Assembly: GCA_050303435.1 (NCBI GenBank)
Contig: JBNLBT010000037.1
Span: forward strand, 1 to 28,967
DNA length: 28,967 nucleotides
Reading direction: 5' to 3'
From: JBNLBT01 sp050303435
GTDB lineage: Bacteria > Pseudomonadota > Gammaproteobacteria > Xanthomonadales > Marinicellaceae
In this document: positions 7,560 through 16,544 of the stretch, piece after piece
Layout of the letters: every line of letters starts with the position of its first letter
Position numbering within the stretch: the first letter of the stretch is position 1
The notes under the pieces: model-generated
Told to the model about the DNA's origin: nothing
What the model saw: only the letters and a program-made list of their open reading frames with translations
Databases searched by the model: none
Program-made: the position numbers and the translations under genes

Positions 7560-8708
7560 TCAATCTTCGCAATTCACCACCGGCGTGATGCGCTTGAGGC
7601 GATAGTAATTTTGCTGGAATGGTGGGTTGATGTGGTAAGTGAAAATGGCGTCTGTGCATGAATAAAATTTGACATTGGCCTTGCCAACGATTGCATCATC
7701 AACCGACACATTGGGGTCATCCAGCACACCGCCGGTAGACAACATGACCGGCAATTCCACCGCATTGCTTTGCTGCAAACGATGCGCACCCAGGGCCGTG
7801 TACCATCTGTGATTCGGGTCATCGGCCGATTGTGCCAGCTCGCTCCTGAAGGCAAACCAGGCCATGAACAGTTGCCGGGTCGATGGAATCACTTCAAATG
7901 TCATGCCCTGTCCTGGCGTGTCGACGTTATACCAGGCACCGGTCAGACCGTGCTGAATGCGCATGTGACTGAATGTGCTGGCCAAACAGTCGTTGTAGTC
8001 CGCCACCATCGGGTCATCGTCGGCAAAAGGCGCCGCCACTTCAGTGACCGTCTGCTGCGTGCCGTCGGTGGCCGCACGCTGCAACAACACCAGCTGCTGA
8101 TCCACCAAACCCGGCTGCGTTTCCAGCGTGGCGAAATAATACACCCTTTGCCCGTTCTCGTCGTTGAGGAAGCAGCTGGCGGGTTTTGGATTGAGTAAAC
8201 CGTTGGGTTCCGCCCATCTGATGTGTTCAATCTGTTTTAAATGAACCTGAGCCTGTTCCACATTAATCAAACCACCGAACTCAATGGTCACGACCGTGCT
8301 TGTGCTGTTAAAACGACTGGAATCGGTCACATTGAACAAGGCAACAAAGCAGTTGAAATCCGCATTGTTGCCTTGCAAGGCTTCACCCGCTGCTTCGGCG
8401 TCATCAAAGATCAACAAAAATGAAAACAGATCATATTCCACCGCCAGGTTGGAATTCTGCGCATTCGACACGGGTGCCAGGGCAGCCAAATCATCGCGCA
8501 CGGTTGCATACAACGCCGCATCGGCGGCAAAGCCCCGGCTCTTCATCAAGGCAAATGTCTCTGCCCTCCTGTCTGCACGCGGGGAGGCCTGAATTTCTCC
8601 GGCCGGGTCCAGCGCCGCCAAAGCATCGCACACCGGCGTTTGTGCGCGCACAGATGTGATGGCCAACAGACCGCATGTCAGTGCCAGAATCATGGGTGTA
8701 TTTTTCAT
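7560..8708 (-). CDS. Secreted protein of unknown function sharing the spondin protein's C-terminal domain
   Basis: The ATG at 8708 has GAGG 7 nt upstream. The 382-residue product begins with a signal peptide (about 1-22, ending VRA). Residues 27-250 are not recognised; they include Cys27, 120, 179 and 241, possibly disulphide-bonded after export. Residues 254-376 resemble residues 489-612 of the spondin protein. They share G-x-W-Y (GAWYNVDTPGQG against GTWYDPDRNGAG), a following F/L-E-V/I strand, W-Y...ALGA, a G-G-V-x-D-D/D-V-x-x segment, and V-K-F-x-x-C-x-x-A before a final tyrosine strand. I do not know a function for this domain, which seems to be a module of exported proteins. The gene has its own leader and is likely monocistronic. 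Confidence 0.8.
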   Translation of the reverse strand: MKNTPMILALTCGLLAITSVRAQTPVCDALAALDPAGEIQASPRADRRAETFALMKSRGFAADAALYATVRDDLAALAPVSNAQNSNLAVEYDLFSFLLIFDDAEAAGEALQGNNADFNCFVALFNVTDSSRFNSTSTVVTIEFGGLINVEQAQVHLKQIEHIRWAEPNGLLNPKPASCFLNDENGQRVYYFATLETQPGLVDQQLVLLQRAATDGTQQTVTEVAAPFADDDPMVADYNDCLASTFSHMRIQHGLTGAWYNVDTPGQGMTFEVIPSTRQLFMAWFAFRSELAQSADDPNHRWYTALGAHRLQQSNAVELPVMLSTGGVLDDPNVSVDDAIVGKANVKFYSCTDAIFTYHINPPFQQNYYRLKRITPVVNCED

Positions 8709-9021
8709 GTGAAGTCCTCATTTAAATTCATGATCAACCATGGAAACCCATGGCCCCTGCCGGGTTTAAAGACAGGCGTTGCATCCATTGTAAATTCAAG
8801 CGGGCAAAAAAACTTCAGATATTAGGACGTTGAGTATAATTTTTGGGCCAGCCACAGACATCTCCTGCCCAACACCCTGCGTCAATTCTCCATCACTTGA
8901 TCTCAAATTTCGCGTTCAACAGTCATTTCATTGCTTTCAAAAACCAGCCAAAACACCTGTTCAAATTGCACCACCCCAGGCAAGAAGTGCTTGGCGAATT
9001 CATCCCATTCCGCAAGCCTGT
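8709..9021. other. Intergenic region with no recognisable gene
   Basis: These 313 bp lie between the start of the - strand secreted protein and the tRNA-Ser pseudogene. A TATAAT at 8835-8840 on the + strand has only a poor -35 (ACTTCA, 8812-8817) and no obvious gene behind it. The short open frames here do not look coding: they run straight into the tRNA copies, have no ribosome-binding site and have no recognisable motif. Confidence 0.5.
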
Positions 9022-9364
9022 GATGAGGTGGCCGAGTGGTCGAAGGCGCACGCCTGGAAAGTGTGTAGACGTTCATCGCTTATCGAGGGTTAGAACGGGC
9101 GTGTTAGTGGCTCAGATGCGCCGCCTGTTTAATTTGCACCGGTCCAGACAAGGCGCGCGGAGCGAATTGAGTGGGCCTCAATCAGTGACGCGCAACGCTG
9201 AATGAACCGGTGCAAATTAAACCCGCAGGGTCAAAACGTGTGCGTTTTGACTGGCCAAGCGGCTGGGCTGCGAACACGCCCTGATTTGTCAGGAACAAAT
9301 TTGAACGCCGAAGGCGGCCCGCAGGGTGAAATGCAGGACGCATTTCATCATCCCGACCTCACCG
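9022..9364 (+). pseudogene. tRNA-Ser(GGA) pseudogene split in the T-loop by a ~250-bp insertion
   Basis: From 9022 to 9095 the sequence matches the intact tRNA-Ser gene 420 bp downstream except for five substitutions (9023, 9068, 9074, 9080, 9093). These disrupt the second acceptor pair, the long variable-arm stem and the T-loop (TTAGAA for TTCGAA). Homology then stops abruptly and resumes at about 9349-9364, where ATCCCgaCCTCACCG matches the end of the tRNA (T-stem, acceptor strand CCTCACC, discriminator G). No CCA follows. The pieces together would rebuild a tRNA-Ser with an insert of about 250 bp inside the T-loop. The region matching the functional gene's TACAAT box is degenerate here. 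It is therefore a decayed tandem duplicate, not a working tRNA. Confidence 0.75.
9097..9348. repeat. Hairpin-rich insertion (MITE-like or structured-RNA-like) inside the tRNA-Ser copy
   Basis: GGGCGTGTT (9097-9105) pairs with AACACGCCC (9273-9281). Pairing continues imperfectly with G-U pairs (9107-9113 with 9265-9271) and again at GCCGC/GCGGC (9120-9124 with 9259-9263). Inside are a perfect 17-bp stem (9127-9143 with 9206-9222) and a perfect 9-bp hairpin (9230-9238 with 9243-9251, loop TGTG). This makes a three-branched fold. The 17-bp stem encloses ATTGAG/CTCAAT (9166-9171, 9177-9182). Further hairpins follow at 9284-9300 and 9327-9347. There is no open frame or transposase. It could be a non-autonomous mobile element, a dispersed palindromic repeat, or a structured RNA. 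Confidence 0.6.
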
Positions 9365-9378
9365 GGGCGTCAGCCCCG
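9363..9378. repeat. CGGGGC-GTCA-GCCCCG hairpin upstream of tRNA-Ser
   Basis: A perfect 6-bp G+C stem with a GTCA loop ends 45 bp before the -10 of the functional tRNA gene. It begins where the pseudogene's last matching bases end. It could insulate the tRNA promoter from upstream transcription, although no U-tract follows. Confidence 0.45.
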
Positions 9379-9423
9379 CATGCAATTCGCTCCATTTAAC
9401 TTCCATTTCTTTTCAAGAAACTG

Positions 9424-9429
9424 TACAAT
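9424..9429 (+). promoter_or_regulatory. -10 box of the tRNA-Ser promoter
   Basis: TACAAT lies 12 bp before the first base of the tRNA and is followed by the G+C-rich TGCGACC stretch usual at stable-RNA promoters. The -35 region (TTCCAT, 9401-9406) is weak. The matching position in the pseudogene has lost the box. Confidence 0.5.
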
Positions 9430-9441
9430 CTGCGACCCTGT

Positions 9442-9532
9442 GGTGAGGTGGCCGAGTGGTCGAAGGCGCACGCCTGGAAAGTGTGTATACGTTAATCGCG
9501 TATCGAGGGTTCGAATCCCTCCCTCACCGCCA
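9442..9532 (+). tRNA. tRNA-Ser (anticodon GGA)
   Basis: The acceptor strands GGTGAGG (9442-9448) and CCTCACC (9522-9528) pair perfectly, followed by discriminator G and an encoded CCA (9530-9532). The anticodon stem CACGC/GTGTG holds the loop CTGGAAA with anticodon GGA at 9476-9478, reading UCC and UCU codons. The variable arm is long, as expected for a class II tRNA (ATACG paired with CGTAT), and the T-arm is GAGGG-TTCGAAT-CCCTC. All arms are intact, unlike the split copy upstream. Confidence 0.97.
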
Positions 9533-9612
9533 TTTCTCTCGCAACAAAACCCCATTCATCTCATCGACGTGCTATCCTGTGCCTCGCACCTGATCTTCAT
9601 TGGATTCCCGCC

Positions 9613-10245
9613 TTGCCGAAAGACACCGACCCATCGCCACTTGCAAACAGTGACCCATCCAACGGTTGGGACGCCGTGGCCGAGCAATTCATGCAGGCGC
9701 GCTCGGACGTGGGCGCCGATCTTGTGCGCCATTGGGCGCAATCGCATCTGCCGCCCGGCGCGGCGCTGCTGGACGTTGGCTGCGGTTCGGGCGTGCCCAT
9801 CGCGCAGGCCTTGATCGAAGCGGGATTCGCTGTGCACGGCATCGATCCATCACCCACTTTGGTGGCCGCGTTCCGCCGTCACTTCCCGGACGCGCCGTGC
9901 CTGTGTGAAGCCGGGCAGGATTCAACGTTCTTTAACGGCGCGTTCGATGCCGCCATCGCCATCGGCGTGGTATTTCTGCTGACACCGGCGCAGCAACAGC
10001 GGCTCCTGCGCAACATGATACAGGCGCTCAAACCGGGTGGACGCGTGCTGTTCACTGCACCGGCAGAACCCTGCCACTGGACCGACGCCTTGACCGGCCT
10101 GCGCTCAGAATCCTTGGGCCTGAAAATCTATACACAGTGGCTCACCGCCCATGGAATGCGCCTTGATGAATGTCACCTCGATGCCGGTGGCAACCATTAT
10201 TTCGATGCCTGCAAGCCCATGGCAAATGCTCACACTGGAGCATGA
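9613..10245 (+). CDS. Class I SAM-dependent methyltransferase
   Basis: The product is about 210 residues, starting at a TTG (9613) because no ATG or GTG exists upstream in frame. The ribosome-binding site is poor, so a start further in is possible; the fold itself begins near residue 18. Motif I is LLDVGCGSG (52-60), the acidic end of strand 2 is GIDPS with D78, motif II/post I is FDAAIAIGVVFLL (111-123), and LKPGGRVLFTAP (139-150) is the typical post-III strand. This is the UbiE/Methyltransf_11-type Rossmann fold that transfers methyl groups from S-adenosylmethionine. The substrate cannot be deduced. The gene stands alone between tRNA-Ser and the convergent HxlR regulator. Confidence 0.82.
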   Translation: MPKDTDPSPLANSDPSNGWDAVAEQFMQARSDVGADLVRHWAQSHLPPGAALLDVGCGSGVPIAQALIEAGFAVHGIDPSPTLVAAFRRHFPDAPCLCEAGQDSTFFNGAFDAAIAIGVVFLLTPAQQQRLLRNMIQALKPGGRVLFTAPAEPCHWTDALTGLRSESLGLKIYTQWLTAHGMRLDECHLDAGGNHYFDACKPMANAHTGA

Positions 10246-10295
10246 ACCCAGGCCGTTAAATGTGTGCATCCGCTGCCCACAACGGGGCCACCGCT

Positions 10296-10739
10296 TCAAC
10301 CGTGCAGATGCTGTTTTTCCCATGCCGACAATTCAACCAACATCGCCTCTTTAAATGCCGCAGGGTCGCGTTCAAGTTGTGCTTTTTTGTCGGGCGGAAT
10401 GTCCAGAAATTCCGACAAATGCGTGTTGGCCCACAGCACCAGTTCAACCATAGCGTGAATCAAGTCCTTGCCACGCGGGGTGAGGTAATACAGTTTCCTT
10501 TTCTGATCGCGCGGATGTGAAACACAACCCACCATCCCGGCCGCCTGCATTTTTTTCAACCGGTCGGACAGCACGCCGCTGGAGATTTTTTCTTCGCATG
10601 CAAGCATGTCCTTGTATTCATGGATGCCCAGAAACAACAGGTTGCGAACAATCAATAGCGTCCAATGATCGCCGATGATGTCGAGTGAACAGGCAATCGG
10701 GCAGCCCGTGCGGGTTCTGTGTTCAATGCGTTTGACCAT
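10296..10739 (-). CDS. HxlR-family transcriptional regulator
   Basis: This 147-residue winged-helix protein shows the HxlR signature near its N-terminus: G-C-P-I-A-C-S-L-D-I-I-G-D-H-W-T-L-L-I-V-R with Cys13 and Cys17. After it come the recognition part (ISSGVLSDRLKKMQAAGMV) and the wing (KRKLYYLTPRGKDL). Members bind palindromes as dimers, and some sense electrophiles through the N-terminal cysteine. It is divergent from a small membrane-protein gene and shares a 98-bp intergenic region with it, containing a palindrome that overlaps both predicted promoters. Repression of the neighbour and of itself is inferred. The ATG at 10739 has only a weak ribosome-binding site. The effector is unknown. 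Confidence 0.9.
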   Translation of the reverse strand: MVKRIEHRTRTGCPIACSLDIIGDHWTLLIVRNLLFLGIHEYKDMLACEEKISSGVLSDRLKKMQAAGMVGCVSHPRDQKRKLYYLTPRGKDLIHAMVELVLWANTHLSEFLDIPPDKKAQLERDPAAFKEAMLVELSAWEKQHLHG

Positions 10740-10756
10740 GGTATTTTACTTGCATC

Positions 10757-10794
10757 ATAGAATTAATTTTTGTATGCTTCTATTATAGAATTAA
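10757..10794. promoter_or_regulatory. Divergent operator/promoter: palindrome and direct repeats for the HxlR regulator
   Basis: ATAGAATTAA occurs at 10757-10766 and 10785-10794 (28-bp period), and the second copy is part of a 13-bp palindrome, TTCTAT-T-ATAGAA (10778-10790). On the - strand, TTGATG (10805-10810) and TATAAT (10782-10787) are 17 bp apart and would drive the regulator. On the + strand, TTGCAT (10750-10755) and TATGCT (10773-10778) are also 17 bp apart and would drive the membrane protein. The palindrome covers the - strand -10 and the probable + strand start site, as expected for a repressor. Confidence 0.55.
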
Positions 10795-10837
10795 ACACAC
10801 GCGACATCAATCGAACCGCGTTGATTGGAGAAAAGCG

Positions 10838-11248
10838 ATGCATTTGTATAAAAAAGCCGGGATGTTTATCGCCGCCTATTTCGTTCTCACCATGGCCTGG
10901 GCCTATCCCTGGCACATGGTGTTTTTTCATGATGCATACGTGTCCATGGGCGCGTTTCAGCGAGAACAACCCATCATGCTTCTGGGCATCGCCGCCATCC
11001 TTTTTCAAGGGGCGGTCATTGCGTATCTGTACCCGCACTATGCGCGCGTCAAAGGGTACGGACTGGCCAGCGGCATTCGCTTCAACTGGATCATTGGTTT
11101 GATGACCTACACCGCCATGGGTTTTGCCACAGCAGCCAAATTCAACATTGAACCGGTGGCTCAGTTTCTTGCGTATCACACCGTTTTTCAATTCATCCAG
11201 TTCACCCTCACCGGCACCGCCCTGGGTTTGATCTACAAAAAACACTGA
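10838..11248 (+). CDS. Small integral membrane protein, four predicted TM helices
   Basis: The ATG at 10838 has GGAG 8 nt upstream. The 136-residue product has four hydrophobic stretches at about 6-30, 46-68, 80-102 and 106-133, and no soluble domain. Polar or charged residues within or near the membrane include W20-H21-Q-like PWHMVFFHD and YLYPHYARVKG. I do not recognise the family with certainty; it resembles small uncharacterised DUF-type membrane proteins. Being divergent from an HxlR regulator, it is probably the regulated target and may take part in a stress or detoxification response, but no chemistry can be read from the sequence. Confidence 0.75.
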   Translation: MHLYKKAGMFIAAYFVLTMAWAYPWHMVFFHDAYVSMGAFQREQPIMLLGIAAILFQGAVIAYLYPHYARVKGYGLASGIRFNWIIGLMTYTAMGFATAAKFNIEPVAQFLAYHTVFQFIQFTLTGTALGLIYKKH

Positions 11249-11568
11249 AACCCGCACTGAACAAAGCTTGGGCACTGGAAACTCAATGAAATCATCGCGT
11301 TGAAACAACGCGCGCTGTTGCCTCAGCGCGGCGCGATGTGGATCCAGTTCGCTGCTGGCCAATGCACAACTGAGGACACGGCCCGCTTGAGAGACCCGCT
11401 TTTCATGCGTCATTGCCGTGTCATTTTATTGCTCAACTTCAATCGCTTTTACGCTAAAATGCGGGTTTTGTAATTTGCGCTGGTGCGTGCATCGCGCGGT
11501 CGACGCACGCGATTTAATTTTGGAGAACATCCCACTGGGAAACTCATTGTTTATGGGGATCTTGTTGC
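11249..11568. other. Intergenic region: hairpin and possible ald promoter
   Basis: These 320 bp hold a perfect hairpin, CGCGTTG-AAA-CAACGCG (11296-11312), about 47 bp past the membrane-protein stop. It is a possible transcript end but lacks a U-tract. TAAAAT at 11455-11460 is a -10 candidate for ald, with no good -35, and would give a leader of about 100 nt. No coding frame is convincing here. Confidence 0.4.
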
Positions 11569-12624
11569 ATGAAAATTGGTGTACCTAAAGAAACCAAAAC
11601 CCTGGAAGGGCGCATCGCCCTGGTACCGGCCGCAGCCGCCGATCTGGTGCGCGCCGGGCACGAAGTCTGGATTGAACAATACGCGGGCCTGATGAGCGGA
11701 TTCAGCGACCAGGACTACCTGAACATCGGCGCCAACATCGCCGAAGACGCGGCCGCTCTGTACGGCGAAGCTGAGATGATCGTCAAGGTCAAAGAACCGA
11801 TCGCCGGCGACTTACAACATTTGCGCAAGGACCATTTGCTGTTTTGCTACCTGCATCTGGCCGCAGAACCGGATTTGACCCGCGCCTTGCAGGACATCGG
11901 CCTGACCGGCGTGGCCTTTGAAACGGTCGAAGAAGCCGACGGTTCGCTGCCGTTGCTGGCGCCCATGAGCATCATCGCCGGCAAGATTGCGGCGCAGTTT
12001 GGCACCCACGCGCTGCACCATCCGATGGGCGGCAAAGGCCTGCTGCTGGGCGGTTTACCGTCCACCGAACGCGGCAAGGTTGTGGTGCTGGGCGCTGGGG
12101 CTGCCGGCGGCAATTCCGCCGCGCTGGCCGCCGCCGGTGGCGCCAACGTGGTGGTGTTCGACAAGCGCCAGGACCGCCTGGCACAAATGATGGCGCTGGG
12201 CGCCAACGTCACCGCCCTGTACCCGTATGAAGAGCTGGTGGCCGAAGAAGTGGCCAACGCCGATCTGGTGGTGGGCGCGGTACTGGTGACCGGCGCGCGC
12301 GCGCCACACGTGATTTCAGCCGACATGGTGCGCAGCATGGAGCCCGGCACAGTGATCGCCGACATTTCCGTGGATCAGGGCGGTTGCGTGGAAACCACGC
12401 GTCCAACCACCTGGGCCGAACCGACCTACACCGAACACGGCGTGGTGCATTTTTCTGTGACCAACATGCCCGGCGCAGTGCCGCGCACTTCAACCCACGC
12501 CATTTCGGCCGCGATTCTGCCGTACGTGCAGCGTCTGGCGCGCCCCGGCTGGAAAGACGTGCCTTCGCTGCAAAAAGGCATCAACGTGGAAAACGGAGAC
12601 ATCGTCCACCCGGCGCTGTTGTAA
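11569..12624 (+). CDS. ald: Alanine dehydrogenase
   Basis: This cytoplasmic enzyme converts L-alanine, NAD+ and water to pyruvate, ammonium and NADH. The 351 residues include the invariant N-terminus MKIGVPKE, R15, K75 (KVKEP) and H96 (CYLHLAAEP). The Rossmann motif is GAGAAGG (175-181), followed by the catalytic D269 in ISVDQGG and N299 in SVTNMPGAVPRTST. All residues known to act in the family are present. The protein is some 15-20 residues shorter than the common ~371, ending at IVHPALL; the loss is at the non-catalytic C-terminus. GGGGA lies 10 nt before the ATG. ftsK starts 3 bp after its stop. In many relatives an lrp gene sits beside ald; none is seen here. Confidence 0.96.
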   Translation: MKIGVPKETKTLEGRIALVPAAAADLVRAGHEVWIEQYAGLMSGFSDQDYLNIGANIAEDAAALYGEAEMIVKVKEPIAGDLQHLRKDHLLFCYLHLAAEPDLTRALQDIGLTGVAFETVEEADGSLPLLAPMSIIAGKIAAQFGTHALHHPMGGKGLLLGGLPSTERGKVVVLGAGAAGGNSAALAAAGGANVVVFDKRQDRLAQMMALGANVTALYPYEELVAEEVANADLVVGAVLVTGARAPHVISADMVRSMEPGTVIADISVDQGGCVETTRPTTWAEPTYTEHGVVHFSVTNMPGAVPRTSTHAISAAILPYVQRLARPGWKDVPSLQKGINVENGDIVHPALL

Positions 12625-12627
12625 GTC

Positions 12628-14904
<2,277 letters not shown>

Positions 14905-14913
14905 GTCGCGAAT

Positions 14914-15351
14914 TCAGTCGTTCTGCAGCTGATCCAGCTTGCCGTTGAGTTTTTCGATGATGCGATTGAGCTGCTTGCGTTCGGCGGCCGTGAGTGCCTT
15001 GAGCAAGTCTTTCTCGTAACGCTGGGCCGGCGGTATCACCTCGTCAACCAAGGCCATGCCGCTGTCACTCAGACAGTAATTGCGCGCCCGTGCATCGTCC
15101 GGATTGACGTCGCGCCGAATCAAGCGGCGATCAAGCAGGGTTTTCATGGTGCGGGAAATGCGCACCTTGTCCATCTGGCTGAGGTTGACGATGTCGGTGG
15201 CGGTGAGCAGTTCGTGCTGCGACAGAATCACCAGCACCCGCCATTGCGAAATGCTGATGTTGAATTTTTTCCGATAGTAGTTGGAGATGCCGCGCGAAAT
15301 GCGGTTGGTCAACACGGATAATTTGTACGGTAAAAACTGGCTGAGTTTCAC
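14914..15351 (-). CDS. MarR-family regulator of the tyrosine-degradation cluster
   Basis: I chose the GTG at 15349-15351, with AAAGGA just upstream, giving 145 residues, the normal MarR size. The frame continues open to 15510, but that extension has no MarR character and runs through the promoter region. The winged helix shows ATDIVNLSQMDKVRISRTMKTL (about 51-72) and the wing RDVNPDDARARNYCLS (80-95). Long helices at both ends form the dimer interface. It is divergent from hpd–hmgA–fah with a perfect 18-bp palindrome between them, so it most likely represses those genes and is released by an aromatic intermediate such as homogentisate or 4-hydroxyphenylpyruvate. The ligand is inferred. The 3' end is 9 bp from the convergent ftsK stop. 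Confidence 0.88.
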   Translation of the reverse strand: MKLSQFLPYKLSVLTNRISRGISNYYRKKFNISISQWRVLVILSQHELLTATDIVNLSQMDKVRISRTMKTLLDRRLIRRDVNPDDARARNYCLSDSGMALVDEVIPPAQRYEKDLLKALTAAERKQLNRIIEKLNGKLDQLQND

Positions 15352-15449
15352 TGTCCTTTCAGGGTATGAGCCGAAGTTCAGCCTATTGTACCCAAATTGT
15401 TTTGAATGTCCGGGAAAAAAAACACATTGTGAACGATTATTCAAACTTC

Positions 15450-15467
15450 TAGTTTCACTTGAAACTA
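15450..15467. promoter_or_regulatory. Perfect palindrome TAGTTTCA-CT-TGAAACTA, predicted MarR operator over the hpd promoter
   Basis: This 18-bp perfect palindrome is 49 bp before the hpd ATG. The -10 candidates TAAAAT at 15466-15471 and 15476-15481 abut it, and the fitting -35 (TTTCAC, 15453-15458, 17-bp spacing) lies inside it. A second, imperfect copy (TCAAACT-TCT-AGTTTCA, 15441-15457) overlaps its left half. The layout fits a repressor blocking RNA polymerase. Confidence 0.7.
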
Positions 15468-15515
15468 AAATCACGTAAAATGGACCGGCTTCGAAATTGA
15501 CCCCGGACACGCCCC

Positions 15516-16544
15516 ATGAACAACATCAATGGTTTTGGATTTATTGAATTTGCCGCGCCCGAAGCGGATCAGCTCGACCGCCTGTTTCGCCGGCTTGGCT
15601 TCAATGCCATCAAACAACACAAAGAACAGCCGATCACCCTGTACCGACAGGGCCACATTGACTTTTTCCTCAACCGCTCAGCCGATTCCTTCGCCGCCGA
15701 GTTCACCGCACAGCATGGACCGTGCGCCAACGGCTTCAGCATCTTTTTTGACGACGCCCAGGCGGCCTACACGCACGCGTTGAACAATGGATCAGAGGCG
15801 CTGACGCCGCGCAATGGACTGGATCTGCCCTGCATCGCCGGGATCGGTGGCGCGGCGCTGTATTTGCTCGACAAAGACAGTTACTCGTCCCTGCTGTCAC
15901 AGGACTTTGAAGACATCGCCGGCGTGCATCAGCACCCCACCGGCTACGGCATGACCTTCATCGATCACCTGACCCACAACGTCTACCCCGGGCAGATGGA
16001 AAAATGGAGCGAATACTATGAGCGCCTGTTTGACTTCAGCATGATCCGCTATTTTGACATCAAAGGCGAACAAACCGGACTGGTGTCCAAGGCCATGACT
16101 TCGCCCAACGGCAGCGTCAAAATCCCGCTGAATGAATCCGATGATCCCAAGTCCCAAATCAATGAGTACCTGGAGTTGTACAAAGGCGAAGGCATCCAGC
16201 ACATCGCGCTGTACACCGAAAACATTTACGAAACGGTGGAATCACTGAAAGCCAACGGCGTGGAGTTTCTTGACACACCGGACGCCTACTACAGCATCAT
16301 CGACCGGCGCGTGCCCACGCACGACGAAGACGTCGAGCGCATGCGCAAAAACCGCATTCTGATCGACGCCGATGAAAAAAGCGGTGAAAAAATCCTGTTG
16401 CAGATTTTCACCAACACCAACATCGGGCCGATTTTCTTCGAAATCATTCAGCGCAAAGGCAACCACGGATTCGGCGAAGGCAACTTCCAAGCGCTGTTCG
16501 ACTCCATTGAACTGGAACAGAAAAAACGGGGCTATCTGTCATGA
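15516..16544 (+). CDS. hpd: 4-Hydroxyphenylpyruvate dioxygenase
   Basis: This non-haem Fe(II) enzyme converts 4-hydroxyphenylpyruvate and O2 to homogentisate and CO2, the committed step of tyrosine and phenylalanine breakdown. The 342 residues form two vicinal-oxygen-chelate halves. The iron ligands are visible as H151 (FIDHLTHNV), H229 (GIQHIALYT) and E309 (IFFEIIQRKG). The C-terminal helix GNFQALFDSIELEQKKRG closes the site. No clear Shine-Dalgarno sequence precedes the ATG. It is the first gene of the operon controlled by the upstream palindrome, and it overlaps hmgA by ATGA at 16541-16544, which implies translational coupling. The aminotransferase that makes its substrate is not in the window. 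Confidence 0.97.
   Translation: MNNINGFGFIEFAAPEADQLDRLFRRLGFNAIKQHKEQPITLYRQGHIDFFLNRSADSFAAEFTAQHGPCANGFSIFFDDAQAAYTHALNNGSEALTPRNGLDLPCIAGIGGAALYLLDKDSYSSLLSQDFEDIAGVHQHPTGYGMTFIDHLTHNVYPGQMEKWSEYYERLFDFSMIRYFDIKGEQTGLVSKAMTSPNGSVKIPLNESDDPKSQINEYLELYKGEGIQHIALYTENIYETVESLKANGVEFLDTPDAYYSIIDRRVPTHDEDVERMRKNRILIDADEKSGEKILLQIFTNTNIGPIFFEIIQRKGNHGFGEGNFQALFDSIELEQKKRGYLS

Noticed and set aside
8843..9205. Small open frames around the tRNA copies (also 9326-9814)
   Set aside because: They read through the tRNA-Ser sequences, have no ribosome-binding site and no recognisable motif.
9097..9281. Integron attC site
   Set aside because: The ends do not fit the RYYYAAC/GTTRRRY core sites, and no integrase gene is present.
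9097..9348. Group I or group II intron in the tRNA-Ser copy
   Set aside because: The size would suit a small group I intron, but no P7 core sequences, GUGYG start or domain V-like hairpin could be seen, and the interrupted tRNA carries other disabling substitutions.
9022..9532. Genomic island bounded by tRNA-Ser direct repeats
   Set aside because: Only 420 bp separate the copies, no integrase is present, and the large partial copy is the 5' portion of the tRNA rather than the 3' end normally duplicated by tRNA-targeting islands.
15352..15510. Extended N-terminus of the MarR regulator from a GTG at 15510
   Set aside because: The extra 53 residues lack MarR features and would cover the hpd promoter and operator; the GTG at 15351 gives the normal family length.
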